DNA from: an uncultured Eubacterium sp. | GTDB taxonomy: Bacteria; Bacillota; Clostridia; Lachnospirales; Lachnospiraceae | Reading direction: 5' to 3' | NCBI GenBank assembly: GCA_910577225.1 | Contig: CAJTMV010000030.1 | Location: forward strand, 1-53,299 | Length of the DNA: 53,299 nt | Translations under genes and position numbers: made by a program | Notes under the pieces: model-generated | The model's database searches: none | Told to the model about the DNA's origin: nothing | What the model saw: only the letters and a program-made list of their open reading frames with translations | Part shown: positions 8,470-17,590 of the stretch, one piece after another | Layout: every line of letters begins with the position of its first letter | Numbering within the stretch: the first letter of the stretch is position 1

Positions 8470-9432
8470 TTATCTCCTTCCCTCTCGTCCGGCTTTTTTT
8501 CGCGCTTTTTTGGCTGCCGCCTTTGAGCCGTCCGGATCTTCGTTATTCGTCATACGATATACAACAAAGCACAAAATGCCGCTGACAATAAACAGATACA
8601 CCGATAACGCGCCTGCCATACCGTAATTTTTGCTCTTTAAATGACTGTTTAAGAACATAATCAGCGTCATCGACGTACGATCCGGACTTCCCTGACCGTT
8701 TGTCAGAATCTGCGGCACATCGAACATCTGCAGTCCTCCGATAATGGAAGTAATCAGCGTATATGCAAGTATCGGACGAATCAGCGGCAGCGTAATACGG
8801 AAAAACCGCTGCATACTGTTGCATCCATCCAGCTCCGAAGCCTCAAAAATATCCGGACTGATTCCCATAATCGCAGCCATCAGCATAATCGTCGTATTTC
8901 CAAACCACATAAGAAAATTCATCAGTCCGACCAGCGACCGGGTACCATACACCGTACCGAGAAAATCGATCGGCTGGCTGATCAGTCCTATCGACATCAG
9001 AATAGAATTAATCGGTCCATTCGTCGAAAACATCGTAAAAAACAGCATGGCAAACGCAGACGCCATAATCAGGTTCGGCAGGTATATAATTACTTTAAAA
9101 AACTGCGTTCCGCGAATTTTTAAGCGGGCGTCTACGAACCATGACGCCAGCAGCAGGGCGATCACGATCTGCGGAATAAAACCGACGATCCACAGCATCA
9201 TCGTATTTCCCGCATACTTTAACATATCAGACTTTAACAGACTGAGATAATTTTCCATACCGATAAAATTCGGCCCGATTTCTTTAATACCCGAGCGATA
9301 ATATTCAAAAAAACTATACCGGACGGTATCTGCCAGCGGAATCAGCGAAAAAATAAAAAAGCTGACAAAAAACGGCAGAATAAACAAATATCCCCATTTG
9401 GCATAGCTGATGCTTTTCTGTTTTTGTTTCAT
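8470..9432 (-). CDS. Sugar ABC permease, MalF type (CUT1)
   Basis: A 320-aa permease with six transmembrane helices and an EAA loop (FEASELDGCNSMQRFFRITLPLIRP, about residues 200-225). The N-terminus (AKWGYLFILPFFVSFFIFSLIPL) is typical of MalF/UgpA-like subunits, and the C-terminus is highly basic. It forms the heterodimeric channel with the MalG-type protein encoded directly downstream. A stem-loop separates it from the SBP gene upstream. Confidence 0.95.
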   Translation of the reverse strand: MKQKQKSISYAKWGYLFILPFFVSFFIFSLIPLADTVRYSFFEYYRSGIKEIGPNFIGMENYLSLLKSDMLKYAGNTMMLWIVGFIPQIVIALLLASWFVDARLKIRGTQFFKVIIYLPNLIMASAFAMLFFTMFSTNGPINSILMSIGLISQPIDFLGTVYGTRSLVGLMNFLMWFGNTTIMLMAAIMGISPDIFEASELDGCNSMQRFFRITLPLIRPILAYTLITSIIGGLQMFDVPQILTNGQGSPDRTSMTLIMFLNSHLKSKNYGMAGALSVYLFIVSGILCFVVYRMTNNEDPDGSKAAAKKARKKAGREGRR

Positions 9433-9464
9433 AAGCTGTCCTTCCTCTCCTTATCTTCTAAAAC

Positions 9465-9517
9465 GGCAGGGCATCCGGCATTCCCTGAAATCGGACTTTT
9501 GCCAGAACTGCCCTGCC
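9465..9517 (-). other. Stem-loop between SBP and permease genes
   Basis: Perfect nine-base inverted repeat GGCAGGGCA ... TGCCCTGCC with a 35-nt loop, in the 103-bp gap between the SBP stop and the permease start. There is no T-run, so it is more likely an mRNA 3'-stabilising or processing element that favours SBP expression than a full terminator. Confidence 0.55.
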
Positions 9518-9535
9518 TCCTGTCATTCTTAATGA

Positions 9536-10981
9536 TTATTCCGGCCACTGCACCTCAGTAATTTCCGGATAACGTTCTCTAATCGCTGTTTCGAAGTTGG
9601 ATTTGGCTTTGTCAAATTCCACCTGTCCCTGGAAATAATCACTAAAAGCATTCTGTATCAGTTCCACACATCCCTGATCATAAGCCGATAACGGAGCCAT
9701 CTGAATATTCTCGGCTACAGGCGCGAAATATTTGTACGCGTTTTGTCCTCCAAGAAACTCAGACGGATAGAGCTCGTCGTTCTGCGCTGCTTCCTGCATA
9801 CTGCTGCGTGCATTTGTAAACTCCCCATAATCCTGAGAAATCTTAGCCAGATTTTCTGCGTCCGCTGTCAGCGCCAGAATAATATCTTTGACATGCTTTG
9901 GATTGTCCGTACCTGTGCATGCATGGATATAAGAGCCTCCCCAGTTGTACTCCTGCGGCGGATTGGTAACTGCCCAGGCGCCGTTATCGCCGTCCCAGTT
10001 TGGTTTTAATGTGAAATCGATGCCCCATGCAGGAAACAGAAACGCAAATACTTCGGATTCTGACGACATCGCCTTGTTCCAGTCGTCATTCCACTGTCCT
10101 TTTACGGTCTTATTCAGATACCCGGCATCCAGCCATTCTTTAGAGTCGCTGACCCAGTCCATAATCTTTTGGTCTACCCTGAGCACAGTTTCACCAGCGC
10201 TCATCCATGGCTGTGAGATACTGTTGCCATACAGACGGAACGTATCTGCGTAAGAAGAAAATGTATAATATCCCTTTTCTTTGAGTTCTGCCGCTGTCGT
10301 CTTCATCGTATCCCAGTCTTTTACCTTCGCGCCGATTTCTTCAGGATCATCCGTACCGAACACATCTTTTGCAATATCCCGCCGATATACCAGCAGCCCC
10401 GGACAGCACTGCCAGGTCGAACCTCTTTGCACACCGTTACCATCTGAAGCCGTTACCTTCGTAAATTCATACTGATCTGCCAGATCTTTTTCCGGATCGA
10501 TGCCAAGATCTGTCAGAGGCATTGCAACATCCGCGTCTGCGTCGGTATATTTATATACATAATCCGTTTCTGATAAAAAGATATCCACTTTATCGTCCGC
10601 TGCCGCGTCTGCCTGATTCAAAAGCGCCTCGTCCAGTTTTTGCTGATAAACGCCGTCCTGATTCGGATTAATGATCCAGTGAATTTCCGTTCCGTCTTTT
10701 AAATATGTAACCGTACCGTCTGAAGACGTTTCTTTTACTTCCGGATATACGGCCTGCACACGCTGACTGAATTCGTTATTCCAGCTGTAAATATTAATTA
10801 CCTTTCCTTCATCCGTATCCGAAACTGCATCCGTACCGTCCTGCTCTGCATCTGCATCCCCGCCTGCGTCCGCATCTGTCTTTACGTCAGCATTCCCGTT
10901 TGCGTCCGCTCCACCGCCGCATGCCGCCGTACCTGCCGCAACAATTGCCGCGAGTAAAATACTAACCACTTTCTTCTTCAT
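9536..10981 (-). CDS. Sugar ABC transporter substrate-binding lipoprotein
   Basis: A 481-aa extracellular solute-binding protein. The N-terminus is a lipoprotein signal (KKKVVSILLAAIVAAGTAAC, lipid-modified Cys21) followed by a low-complexity linker (~22-60) rich in Asp, Ala and Gly that tethers the domain to the membrane. The body (INIYSWNNEFSQRVQAVYP, and WGIDFTLKPNWDGDNGAWAV later) is typical of CUT1 binding proteins. AGGAGG precedes the start. It has its own promoter at 11057-11086 although a GH94 gene lies just upstream. It should capture the sugar that GH94 and GH3 then degrade. Confidence 0.93.
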   Translation of the reverse strand: MKKKVVSILLAAIVAAGTAACGGGADANGNADVKTDADAGGDADAEQDGTDAVSDTDEGKVINIYSWNNEFSQRVQAVYPEVKETSSDGTVTYLKDGTEIHWIINPNQDGVYQQKLDEALLNQADAAADDKVDIFLSETDYVYKYTDADADVAMPLTDLGIDPEKDLADQYEFTKVTASDGNGVQRGSTWQCCPGLLVYRRDIAKDVFGTDDPEEIGAKVKDWDTMKTTAAELKEKGYYTFSSYADTFRLYGNSISQPWMSAGETVLRVDQKIMDWVSDSKEWLDAGYLNKTVKGQWNDDWNKAMSSESEVFAFLFPAWGIDFTLKPNWDGDNGAWAVTNPPQEYNWGGSYIHACTGTDNPKHVKDIILALTADAENLAKISQDYGEFTNARSSMQEAAQNDELYPSEFLGGQNAYKYFAPVAENIQMAPLSAYDQGCVELIQNAFSDYFQGQVEFDKAKSNFETAIRERYPEITEVQWPE

Positions 10982-11056
10982 TTCTAACTCCTCCTTTAAA
11001 AAAATTTTTAAGCATTGCTGCCTGATAGCTGTATCATAGCAAAATCCATTCCTCCA

Positions 11057-11093
11057 AATATACTAAAAGCACTCTAAAAATGTCAAAATCATG
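11057..11093 (-). promoter_or_regulatory. Promoter of the SBP-permease-GH3 unit with shared activator motif
   Basis: Minus-strand TTGACA (11081-11086), 18-bp spacer, TATATT (11057-11062). The sequence around the -35, CATGATTTTGACATTTTT, matches the GH94 promoter at 13773-13807 at 17 of 18 bases and has the same 18-bp spacing. This suggests control by one activator. No terminator was seen between the GH94 stop and this promoter. Confidence 0.7.
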
Positions 11094-11180
11094 TCCTGTT
11101 TCTATCTGGTCTCTTACTGCAGTTTTTTATCACATATCACAGTTTCTTAATTATGATTTTTTAGTCAGAACTTCTTTCTG

Positions 11181-13592
11181 CTACATTTCCAAAACAATTT
11201 CTGTCTGAGCCGTCATCTTCTCCTCCGGCACATAATTTCCTTCCAGCACAGTACCGTTCACCGTAAGCCTTTGACATCCGGACTGCAGATGTTTTGGATT
11301 GTGGACCGTAATATGTAAATGCTTTCCTCTAAAGTCCTTTTCGATCTCAAATCTTTCCCAGCAGGCAGGAACTGCCGGTTCGATCTTCAATCCGTAAAAA
11401 TCCGGGCGCATTCCCAGAATGCCTTCCACACACCCCGTCATAACCGTAGACGCCGTTCCTGTCAGCCAGTGTACATGCGACCGTCCAAAATGCGGACTAT
11501 CCGCTCCTTCGGTAAACTGCCCGTAACAGTACGGTTCCAGCTTACGGATTTCCGCACGATCGTTTTGCGCTGCCGGAGCGTTCTCCATAAAATACTGAAA
11601 CGCACGATCTCCATGTCCGCAGCGCGCCTCGGCCAGAATGAGCCAGCCCTGGGACTGCGAAAAAATACCTGCGTTTTCTTTTGTTCCGGCGTTATAAATA
11701 ACCGCCAGCGCGCCGTCAAAAGCATGCCTGTGATAAGGCGGCGTCATTAACATAGCTCCATATTCCGTATTGAGCTCTTCGTACACTTTATCCAGCGCCA
11801 GCTTTGCCTGCCGGCTGTCTGCCAGCCCGCTAATCACGCTCCAGCTTTGCGGATTCAGCCACAGATTTGCTTCCGGATCTGTCCGTTTACCAATGATTTC
11901 TCCCTGCTGGGTAAATCCACGGATAAACCGGTCTTCATCCCAGCACAGCTTCTGTATGTCTGTGCCCAGCTTTTCCTGGACACCCAGAAGCCAGGCAAGA
12001 TAGCCGGTGTCTTTCTGATACTGCGCAAACTCCGTTAAAATTGACATTGCATAATATAACTGAAAAGCGACAAATACAGATTCTCCATCTTTTCCAAGCC
12101 GCAGACAGTCGTTCCAGTCCGCATACAGTCCTGCCGGCATCCCATGAATCCCCAGGTGATTCATGGAAAAATCCACTGCTTTTTTTAAATGCTCATAAAC
12201 CGTATCTTCTCCCTGATCCGCATACGGAATCACTTCGTCCATAAAATCCAGATGTCCGGTTTCCGCGACATATTTGTACACCGTCGGAAACAGCCAGAGC
12301 GCGTCATCCGCCCGATATGCCGGATGTCCGGTTTCTTTCACATAAGACTCATCCTCAGGCGTGTCTTCAGATCCGGGGCGATGTGTAAATTTTACAAGCG
12401 GCAGACCTGCTCCATGATGCACCTGTGCGGACAGCATAAACCGGATCTTTTCCACCGCCATTTCCGGCGCCAGATGAATAATCCCCTGAATATCCTGTAC
12501 GGTATCCCGATATCCATATCCGTTGCGAAGACCGCAGTAAGTAAATGACGCTGCGCGCGACCAGATAAATGTCATAAAACAGTTATACGCATTCCACGTA
12601 TTGATCATCGTATTAAATTCCGGACTTGGCGTTTTCACCTGAAAATGCGACAGCTGTTCATGCCAGTATGTAATCAGCTCTTCTACTTCTTTTTCACACG
12701 TCTGTAAAGGAGCTTCATACCGTTTTAAAATCTCTGCTGCCTCTGCGTCATAGTGCATACCAAGAACAAATGCCAGATATCCTGTTTCACCCGGCGCAAG
12801 AGACAAATCCGCCGCAAGCGCCGCGCAGCCGTTTTCGTTATATCCAAGCATTCCGTCGGACGCTCCTTCTGTCACGCCTGCAGGATTGGCATACCCGTGA
12901 TAGCGTCCCAGGAACTTTTCCTTATCTCCGCAATAATAGGACACGGCTGCCCCCGATAATCCGAAAAACCGTTCCGTCATAATTTTGTCATCTACGTCTT
13001 TGCCTTCTTCAACCCCGTCCAGATTACCGTGTACTTTCTGAATGATGCGGTTTTCATGAAATACCGTCCTGGTAATAAACTGCGAATACTGCAGATTTAC
13101 CTGATCCTGTTCATAATTGCTGTTATTGGTAAATTCCGCATATCCGGTAACACGCAGATTTCTCGGTACTTTGGAACAGTTTGTAATACGCAGCGCCCAG
13201 ACCTCATACGACTGCCCGTATGGAACATAATACGTAACCTGCGATCGAACGCCGCTATAATCAGCTGTCATCTTCGTATATCCGGTACCATGACGGCATT
13301 CGCTCTGATATTCCCCGAGATCTTTTCCAACCGGCTGCCAGGATGCAGACCAGTAGTCTTTTGTATCATGATCTCTGATATAAATATACCTGCCCGGCTG
13401 GTCAGACTGGTTAAAAATATACCGGAGAATCCTGCCGTTTGCTCCCGACTTTGCAAAGCTGTACCCGCCTGCCTGGTTTGAAATCAGAGCGCCGTACTCT
13501 GGCGAGCCAAGATAATTTGCCCATGGCGCAGGAGTATCCGGCCGATCGATCACATACTCGCGTTTTTCATCATCAAAATATCCAAATCTCAT
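11181..13592 (-). CDS. GH94 disaccharide phosphorylase (cellobiose/chitobiose phosphorylase-like)
   Basis: An 803-aa cytoplasmic GH94 enzyme, which cleaves a beta-linked disaccharide with phosphate to give an alpha-sugar-1-phosphate plus a free sugar. It opens with the family N-terminus MRFGYFDDEKREYVI and carries the (alpha/alpha)6-barrel motif YADWNDCLRLG with the general acid D492. Length and the position of this Asp match both cellobiose phosphorylases and N,N'-diacetylchitobiose phosphorylases. From memory the N-terminal region looks closer to the chitobiose type, but I cannot align it. The ATG at 13592 with AAGGAAGG upstream is preferred over a GTG two codons earlier. Its promoter faces the divergent AraC gene. 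Confidence 0.9.
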   Translation of the reverse strand: MRFGYFDDEKREYVIDRPDTPAPWANYLGSPEYGALISNQAGGYSFAKSGANGRILRYIFNQSDQPGRYIYIRDHDTKDYWSASWQPVGKDLGEYQSECRHGTGYTKMTADYSGVRSQVTYYVPYGQSYEVWALRITNCSKVPRNLRVTGYAEFTNNSNYEQDQVNLQYSQFITRTVFHENRIIQKVHGNLDGVEEGKDVDDKIMTERFFGLSGAAVSYYCGDKEKFLGRYHGYANPAGVTEGASDGMLGYNENGCAALAADLSLAPGETGYLAFVLGMHYDAEAAEILKRYEAPLQTCEKEVEELITYWHEQLSHFQVKTPSPEFNTMINTWNAYNCFMTFIWSRAASFTYCGLRNGYGYRDTVQDIQGIIHLAPEMAVEKIRFMLSAQVHHGAGLPLVKFTHRPGSEDTPEDESYVKETGHPAYRADDALWLFPTVYKYVAETGHLDFMDEVIPYADQGEDTVYEHLKKAVDFSMNHLGIHGMPAGLYADWNDCLRLGKDGESVFVAFQLYYAMSILTEFAQYQKDTGYLAWLLGVQEKLGTDIQKLCWDEDRFIRGFTQQGEIIGKRTDPEANLWLNPQSWSVISGLADSRQAKLALDKVYEELNTEYGAMLMTPPYHRHAFDGALAVIYNAGTKENAGIFSQSQGWLILAEARCGHGDRAFQYFMENAPAAQNDRAEIRKLEPYCYGQFTEGADSPHFGRSHVHWLTGTASTVMTGCVEGILGMRPDFYGLKIEPAVPACWERFEIEKDFRGKHLHITVHNPKHLQSGCQRLTVNGTVLEGNYVPEEKMTAQTEIVLEM

Positions 13593-13658
13593 AATCACCC
13601 TTCCTTATTCCGTGTTCAGGCTGCTGTCATGCCTGTCTGTTAACAATATTCCATTTAT

Positions 13659-13748
13659 GTTACTGTTCACGCCAGGACTTTGCACCCGCTGCAAAATTCT
13701 AATGGCTGGATTTCGTTGCTGTTTGCAGGTTTACCTGTGAACAGTAAC
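13659..13748. repeat. Palindromic intergenic repeat (90 bp)
   Basis: Bounded by perfect 12-base inverted repeats GTTACTGTTCAC / GTGAACAGTAAC. The left arm continues as GCCAGGACTTTGCAC, which recurs with few changes at 49320-49350. It sits in the 5' leader of the GH94 gene, downstream of its promoter, so it would be transcribed. It looks like a REP/MITE-like dispersed element. Confidence 0.65.
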
Positions 13749-13772
13749 CAGTTTATCGTTTTTACAGATTTT

Positions 13773-13823
13773 CTTATACAAAACTATGTACAAAAATGTC
13801 AAATTCATGCTATAATATGTCAA
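13773..13823 (-). promoter_or_regulatory. GH94 promoter with direct-repeat activator site
   Basis: Minus-strand TTGACA (13797-13802), 18-bp spacer, TATAAG (13773-13778). A second copy of TTGACAT lies 21 bp upstream (13817-13823), giving direct repeats on one helical face, a usual AraC-family site layout. The motif CATGAATTTGACATTTTT is shared with the SBP promoter. Confidence 0.65.
13808..13816 (+). promoter_or_regulatory. Extended -10 promoter of the AraC-type gene
   Basis: TGCTATAAT, an extended -10 element with TATAAT at 13811-13816 and no good -35. It lies between the two TTGACAT repeats that read out the other way. Binding of the regulator at those repeats would therefore also affect its own promoter. 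Confidence 0.5.
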
Positions 13824-13917
13824 CCTGAAACATACAGGCAGCAGCACTGTTTTCCATAAATTATTACTGACAGAACAATTCTGTACCTGAGAGTCTGAAT
13901 TACGAAAGGAAGATCTT

Positions 13918-14658
13918 ATGGATTTACAAAAAGAATGGCAGCAGAGGGAACTCCTGGACGCGGAAGAATCCCGTTCTCACCGCCCGTTAGAAGAAGAATA
14001 TGCGTTTTATAATGCCGTAAGCAGCGGCGATATTAACTTTGTGCAGGAAAACTGCCGTCAGAATACGTTTGCCAGTCCAAACGGCATGGGAGTGCTTTCT
14101 CCGGATCCGCTGACCAATATGAAATATCATTTTGTCGTAACTGTCGCCATGATTGTCCGGCATTGTGTAGAGGCTGGGATGGAACTGGAACAGGCTTACC
14201 GCCTGAGTGATTTTTACATATTAAAGATGGATGCCTGTACGTCCATTCCCGTCATCTGCAGACTTCATGACAGCATGGTATTGGACTATACAGGCAAAAT
14301 GCTGCTTCTGAAAAAAGAAAGCGTAATATCAAAACCTGTCATTCGATGTATGGACTATATTTATAATCATTTAAACAGCCGTATTACGATAGAGGAACTC
14401 GCAGCTTATACCAGTCTGTCTCCAAGCTATTTGTCAAGGCTTTTTAAGCAGGAGCTGGGTGTTGCGATCAGCAGCTACATTAGCGAAAAGAAAATCGAAA
14501 AGGCGCAGCATCTGCTGAAATATTCCGACTACAGTCTGATTGAAATCGCAAATTATCTGGCTTTTTCCTCTCAGAGCCATTTTATCCAGACGTTTAAAAA
14601 ATCCGTTGGATTAACTCCGAAAAAATACAGAGATAAGTTTTATCGTACCTCCTGGTAA
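13918..14658 (+). CDS. AraC family transcriptional regulator
   Basis: A 246-aa regulator. The C-terminal ~100 residues hold the two helix-turn-helix motifs of the AraC family: ITIEELAAYTSLSPSYLSRLFKQELG, then SLIEIANYLAFSSQSHFIQTFKKSVGLTPKKYR. The N-terminal ~145 residues form an all-helical region rather than the common cupin sensor. AAAGGAAG precedes the ATG. It diverges from the GH94/SBP/GH3 genes and converges on the second GH94 gene (nine bases between stops), so it is the obvious local activator. Its inducer, perhaps a beta-disaccharide, is unknown. Confidence 0.9.
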   Translation: MDLQKEWQQRELLDAEESRSHRPLEEEYAFYNAVSSGDINFVQENCRQNTFASPNGMGVLSPDPLTNMKYHFVVTVAMIVRHCVEAGMELEQAYRLSDFYILKMDACTSIPVICRLHDSMVLDYTGKMLLLKKESVISKPVIRCMDYIYNHLNSRITIEELAAYTSLSPSYLSRLFKQELGVAISSYISEKKIEKAQHLLKYSDYSLIEIANYLAFSSQSHFIQTFKKSVGLTPKKYRDKFYRTSW

Positions 14659-14667
14659 ACGGCTGTT

Positions 14668-17370
14668 TTACAGACGACGGCCCAAAGTAACCTCAATGCT
14701 GCATATACTGCCTGTCAGCTCTTTGATCCTGCTCCTTTCCAAAACCGCAGATGACCGCTGTATCTGCAGTCCGACGCCGTCGCAGGCTGCTTCCATAACC
14801 TGATATGCCCCATACGTCAGCCTGTCCGGATTATGCAAAACGACCCGGAAACGCTTATTAGCGAACGTCAGACAAATCCATGCGTCCCCCTGTTCGTCAA
14901 ACTGTTCCTTTAACAGCTTTGGACGTATGACCAGATCTCCGATTTCTCCGCGTACGCCAAACACTTCCGTCACCATCGTAAGCATATACCAGCTTGCCGC
15001 GCCGGTCAGATAATGATACATGCCTCTGCCATCCCGGTTAAAATATTCCGGTATACCCGGATAGATTTTACTCACGGTAAAGTTCATTGCAGTATCCGCC
15101 AGCGTCTGTAACGCACGGTATCCTTCTCTGACAAACCCGCGCTGATACAGCGCGTTTGCGTACATTACGGTCATATGAGAAAAAACGGCTCCGTTTTCCT
15201 TTTCTCCATAGGCAAATCCAAACATCCTTCCCATATCATATTTTTGCTCTTTAAAATCTGTATTCAGGCGGTAGCCGCCGGCTTTCGCATCATATAAATA
15301 ATGATCGGCGCTTTTACAGATCTGTTTTGTCTGCTCCGGATCCGCCGTCCCGCTCATGATTGCAAACACCTGTCCGGTCAGCATCATGCGTACGCCATCT
15401 GTAAAGCAGCCCTCAACGGCGTTTCCATGGTTATCGTAGTAGCTGTTAAACCAGCCCTCCTGATCGCCCTGTATCCACTCCGTTTTACGGATATGTTCCT
15501 GCATCCACACTGCTTTTCGCCTTAGATTTTCTGCCAGCCTGCTGACATCTGCTGTAATACGGCCTCCGCTGACCTGATGAACGACGCTTTGAAGATACTG
15601 TTGCAGCAGCTCCTGCTTTGCGCAGCGATTGTCATAAACCGCAGGATCCTCCTGCAGCAATACTTCCATTTCTTCCAGCAGCTCCACGCTTTCCCAGCCG
15701 TACCGTTCCGCCAGAAGCGCAAGCAGATCCGCCAGCTGCATCAGATTGCCTGCATACGCACAGGTAAATGCCACGCTCTCCCCCTTGTCAGGCGCCATAT
15801 CCAGCGCATCGTTCCAGTCCGCGCCGCGCAGCCGGATATGGTTGTGTTCTCCGACCTCATAAAATGCGCAGAGCTGCTGCAGCAACAGATGCTCCAGAAT
15901 CGTTCCCTGATATACGGCCCCGTTCTGATCTTTGAGCCGCACACCATAAGAGCTGTCCCAATGGGTATCCAGACCACACCCACGTTTTGCCTGTTCGTCC
16001 TTGAAATAAACTGCTTTTTGCCTCAAGATCTCCACATCGCCAGTCTGGTTCATATACAGCCTTATCGTCAGAAACGGCCACACACCGTGATCCATCCAGA
16101 CTCGCGCAATCCCATTACGATCTGCAAGAAATTCGCCCTGTTTCTCTCCGATAATGGTAGCGTTCGTACCGTCGATACGGACGCCGCCGCAGTTATCCAC
16201 AATCATCTGGCGCACACCGCCGGGATCCATCATCAGCAGCGACAGGCAGTCCTGCCATAAATCCCGCCATCCTCTGCCTCCTCTGCCATAATCATGATAC
16301 GGCAGAAACGAACACCCGTAAATCCGCCTTAACAGGGGCTGAAAACTCACCCATCTTAAAAACCGGTCATATGTACTGCTGCCCGTATGGTAGCGAACAT
16401 TTACTTTTTCCTGCCAGTATTCTCTGACCTGCCGCAATGCGGCAGCTGTCTGTTCTGCCGTGCGGAATGCGTCCATTATTTGGGAAATCTGTTCCTCTCT
16501 GTCCGTCACTCCCATCACAATCGTATATACGGCGCGCTCCCCCGGCGCCAGACAGATTTCATCAAACCGAATGCCCCCTGTGGCTTCCTTTCCCTGCGTC
16601 TTGTATCCTGCCGCCACACCTGCCGCGTTTTCCCTGATTTGTGCCGGATTTGTATAGCTCCCGCCTTCTCCGATAAAATCCTGTGCAACCGGATAAAATC
16701 CGGCTGGTTTTCGTCCTTCTCCATCCGCTCCGCATACAAAATAAATCAGGTCATTTCTGCGGTGTCCGCGTTCATCAAAAGACAGTGTCGGCTTTACGCA
16801 TACGCCATCATCGGTCGTCCAGATACAATGTAACAAAGATGTGACATGCCTGTGGTCCCGTATATTGTCCGCGCTTCTGCCAAATATCGGAATCACCGCC
16901 GCAGGCGTCAGCGTCTGCGCTTCGTTTCCCGTATTCCAGAGCGTGACCCGCATGACTTCGACAGCATGCGTCAGCGGTACAAAAGACGTCACTTCTGCCT
17001 GCAGTGGATACTGGCAGGATGTTCTCGTTATCGTATGCCACATCAGTCCAGCCGTCAGCACACTGCCATCCTGTTCCTTTGTAAATTTTCTGCTTTCCTG
17101 CCAGACAGACGCCCCTGCTGCGGAAAAACAGCCTCCATCCGCCATTCTGCACCAAAAATTTCTGCCCGAACGGTTATTGTGCAGATTTTCCACACTGACC
17201 GGCTCCATTAAAAAAGCGTTCTGGCTGATTTTAATATCCCCGCCCAGGTTTGGCGTTATAGAACTCTTTATTCCCTGCTCTCCGGCAATCGGAAAATACA
17301 GATAACTATAATTTTCCGGCTGTTCGATCGAAAATGTTCCGTCTTCATTTGTAAAATATATGTTCTGCAT
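14668..17370 (-). CDS. GH94 family phosphorylase, long form (laminaribiose phosphorylase-like length)
   Basis: A 900-aa cytoplasmic GH94 protein. Hallmarks are GRGGRGWRDLWQDCLSLL (about residues 362-379) and GADWNDALD with the probable general acid D518, followed by a C-terminal beta domain (YHYLTGAASWYM, GDLVIRPKLL). The length of 900 is greater than cellobiose/chitobiose phosphorylases (~800) and near that of laminaribiose phosphorylases (~900), but specificity cannot be assigned from sequence. AGGAGG lies upstream of the ATG. Two GH94 enzymes of different length in one regulon suggest two different beta-disaccharides are handled. Confidence 0.85.
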   Translation of the reverse strand: MQNIYFTNEDGTFSIEQPENYSYLYFPIAGEQGIKSSITPNLGGDIKISQNAFLMEPVSVENLHNNRSGRNFWCRMADGGCFSAAGASVWQESRKFTKEQDGSVLTAGLMWHTITRTSCQYPLQAEVTSFVPLTHAVEVMRVTLWNTGNEAQTLTPAAVIPIFGRSADNIRDHRHVTSLLHCIWTTDDGVCVKPTLSFDERGHRRNDLIYFVCGADGEGRKPAGFYPVAQDFIGEGGSYTNPAQIRENAAGVAAGYKTQGKEATGGIRFDEICLAPGERAVYTIVMGVTDREEQISQIMDAFRTAEQTAAALRQVREYWQEKVNVRYHTGSSTYDRFLRWVSFQPLLRRIYGCSFLPYHDYGRGGRGWRDLWQDCLSLLMMDPGGVRQMIVDNCGGVRIDGTNATIIGEKQGEFLADRNGIARVWMDHGVWPFLTIRLYMNQTGDVEILRQKAVYFKDEQAKRGCGLDTHWDSSYGVRLKDQNGAVYQGTILEHLLLQQLCAFYEVGEHNHIRLRGADWNDALDMAPDKGESVAFTCAYAGNLMQLADLLALLAERYGWESVELLEEMEVLLQEDPAVYDNRCAKQELLQQYLQSVVHQVSGGRITADVSRLAENLRRKAVWMQEHIRKTEWIQGDQEGWFNSYYDNHGNAVEGCFTDGVRMMLTGQVFAIMSGTADPEQTKQICKSADHYLYDAKAGGYRLNTDFKEQKYDMGRMFGFAYGEKENGAVFSHMTVMYANALYQRGFVREGYRALQTLADTAMNFTVSKIYPGIPEYFNRDGRGMYHYLTGAASWYMLTMVTEVFGVRGEIGDLVIRPKLLKEQFDEQGDAWICLTFANKRFRVVLHNPDRLTYGAYQVMEAACDGVGLQIQRSSAVLERSRIKELTGSICSIEVTLGRRL

Positions 17371-17398
17371 CTGATTCCTCCTGTTTTACATTTTTTAA

Positions 17399-17441
17399 CG
17401 TTGTTCGCTGCAATTCGTCCGAATAAAACGTGCGGACAACG
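17399..17441 (-). promoter_or_regulatory. Possible structured leader of the 900-aa GH94 gene
   Basis: In the untranslated leader, CGTTGTTCGC (17399-17408) is a near-perfect inverted repeat (9 of 10) of GCGGACAACG (17432-17441), and the same right arm can instead pair with TTCGTCCG in between. The two pairings exclude each other. Function is not shown; no known riboswitch core was recognised. Confidence 0.3.
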
Positions 17442-17472
17442 ATATTGCTATTTTATTTGTTTGGCATGGATT

Positions 17473-17507
17473 GTTATATCAGATTATACAGAAAAATATC
17501 AGATTGC
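17473..17507 (-). promoter_or_regulatory. Promoter of the 900-aa GH94 gene with the shared motif
   Basis: Minus-strand CTGATA (17497-17502), 18-bp spacer, TATAAC (17473-17478). The -35 region AATCTGATATTTTT matches the AwTyTGAyATTTTT motif of the two other regulon promoters, with the same 18-bp spacing. A ten-base direct repeat ATATCAGATT occurs at 17476 and 17496. A competing TATAAT lies at 17483-17488. Confidence 0.5.
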
Positions 17508-17590
17508 TGACATTTTTAACGACCAGACAATTCTTTCGTTAAATACTCCGCAGGAATTGACCGGAAAGAAAAAAGGATGTCAGAACACAG

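Noticed and set aside
15577..16260. 227-codon plus-strand frame opposite the 900-aa GH94 gene
   Set aside because: Antisense shadow of a clearly coding gene; His/Gln/Arg-rich sequence without family features.
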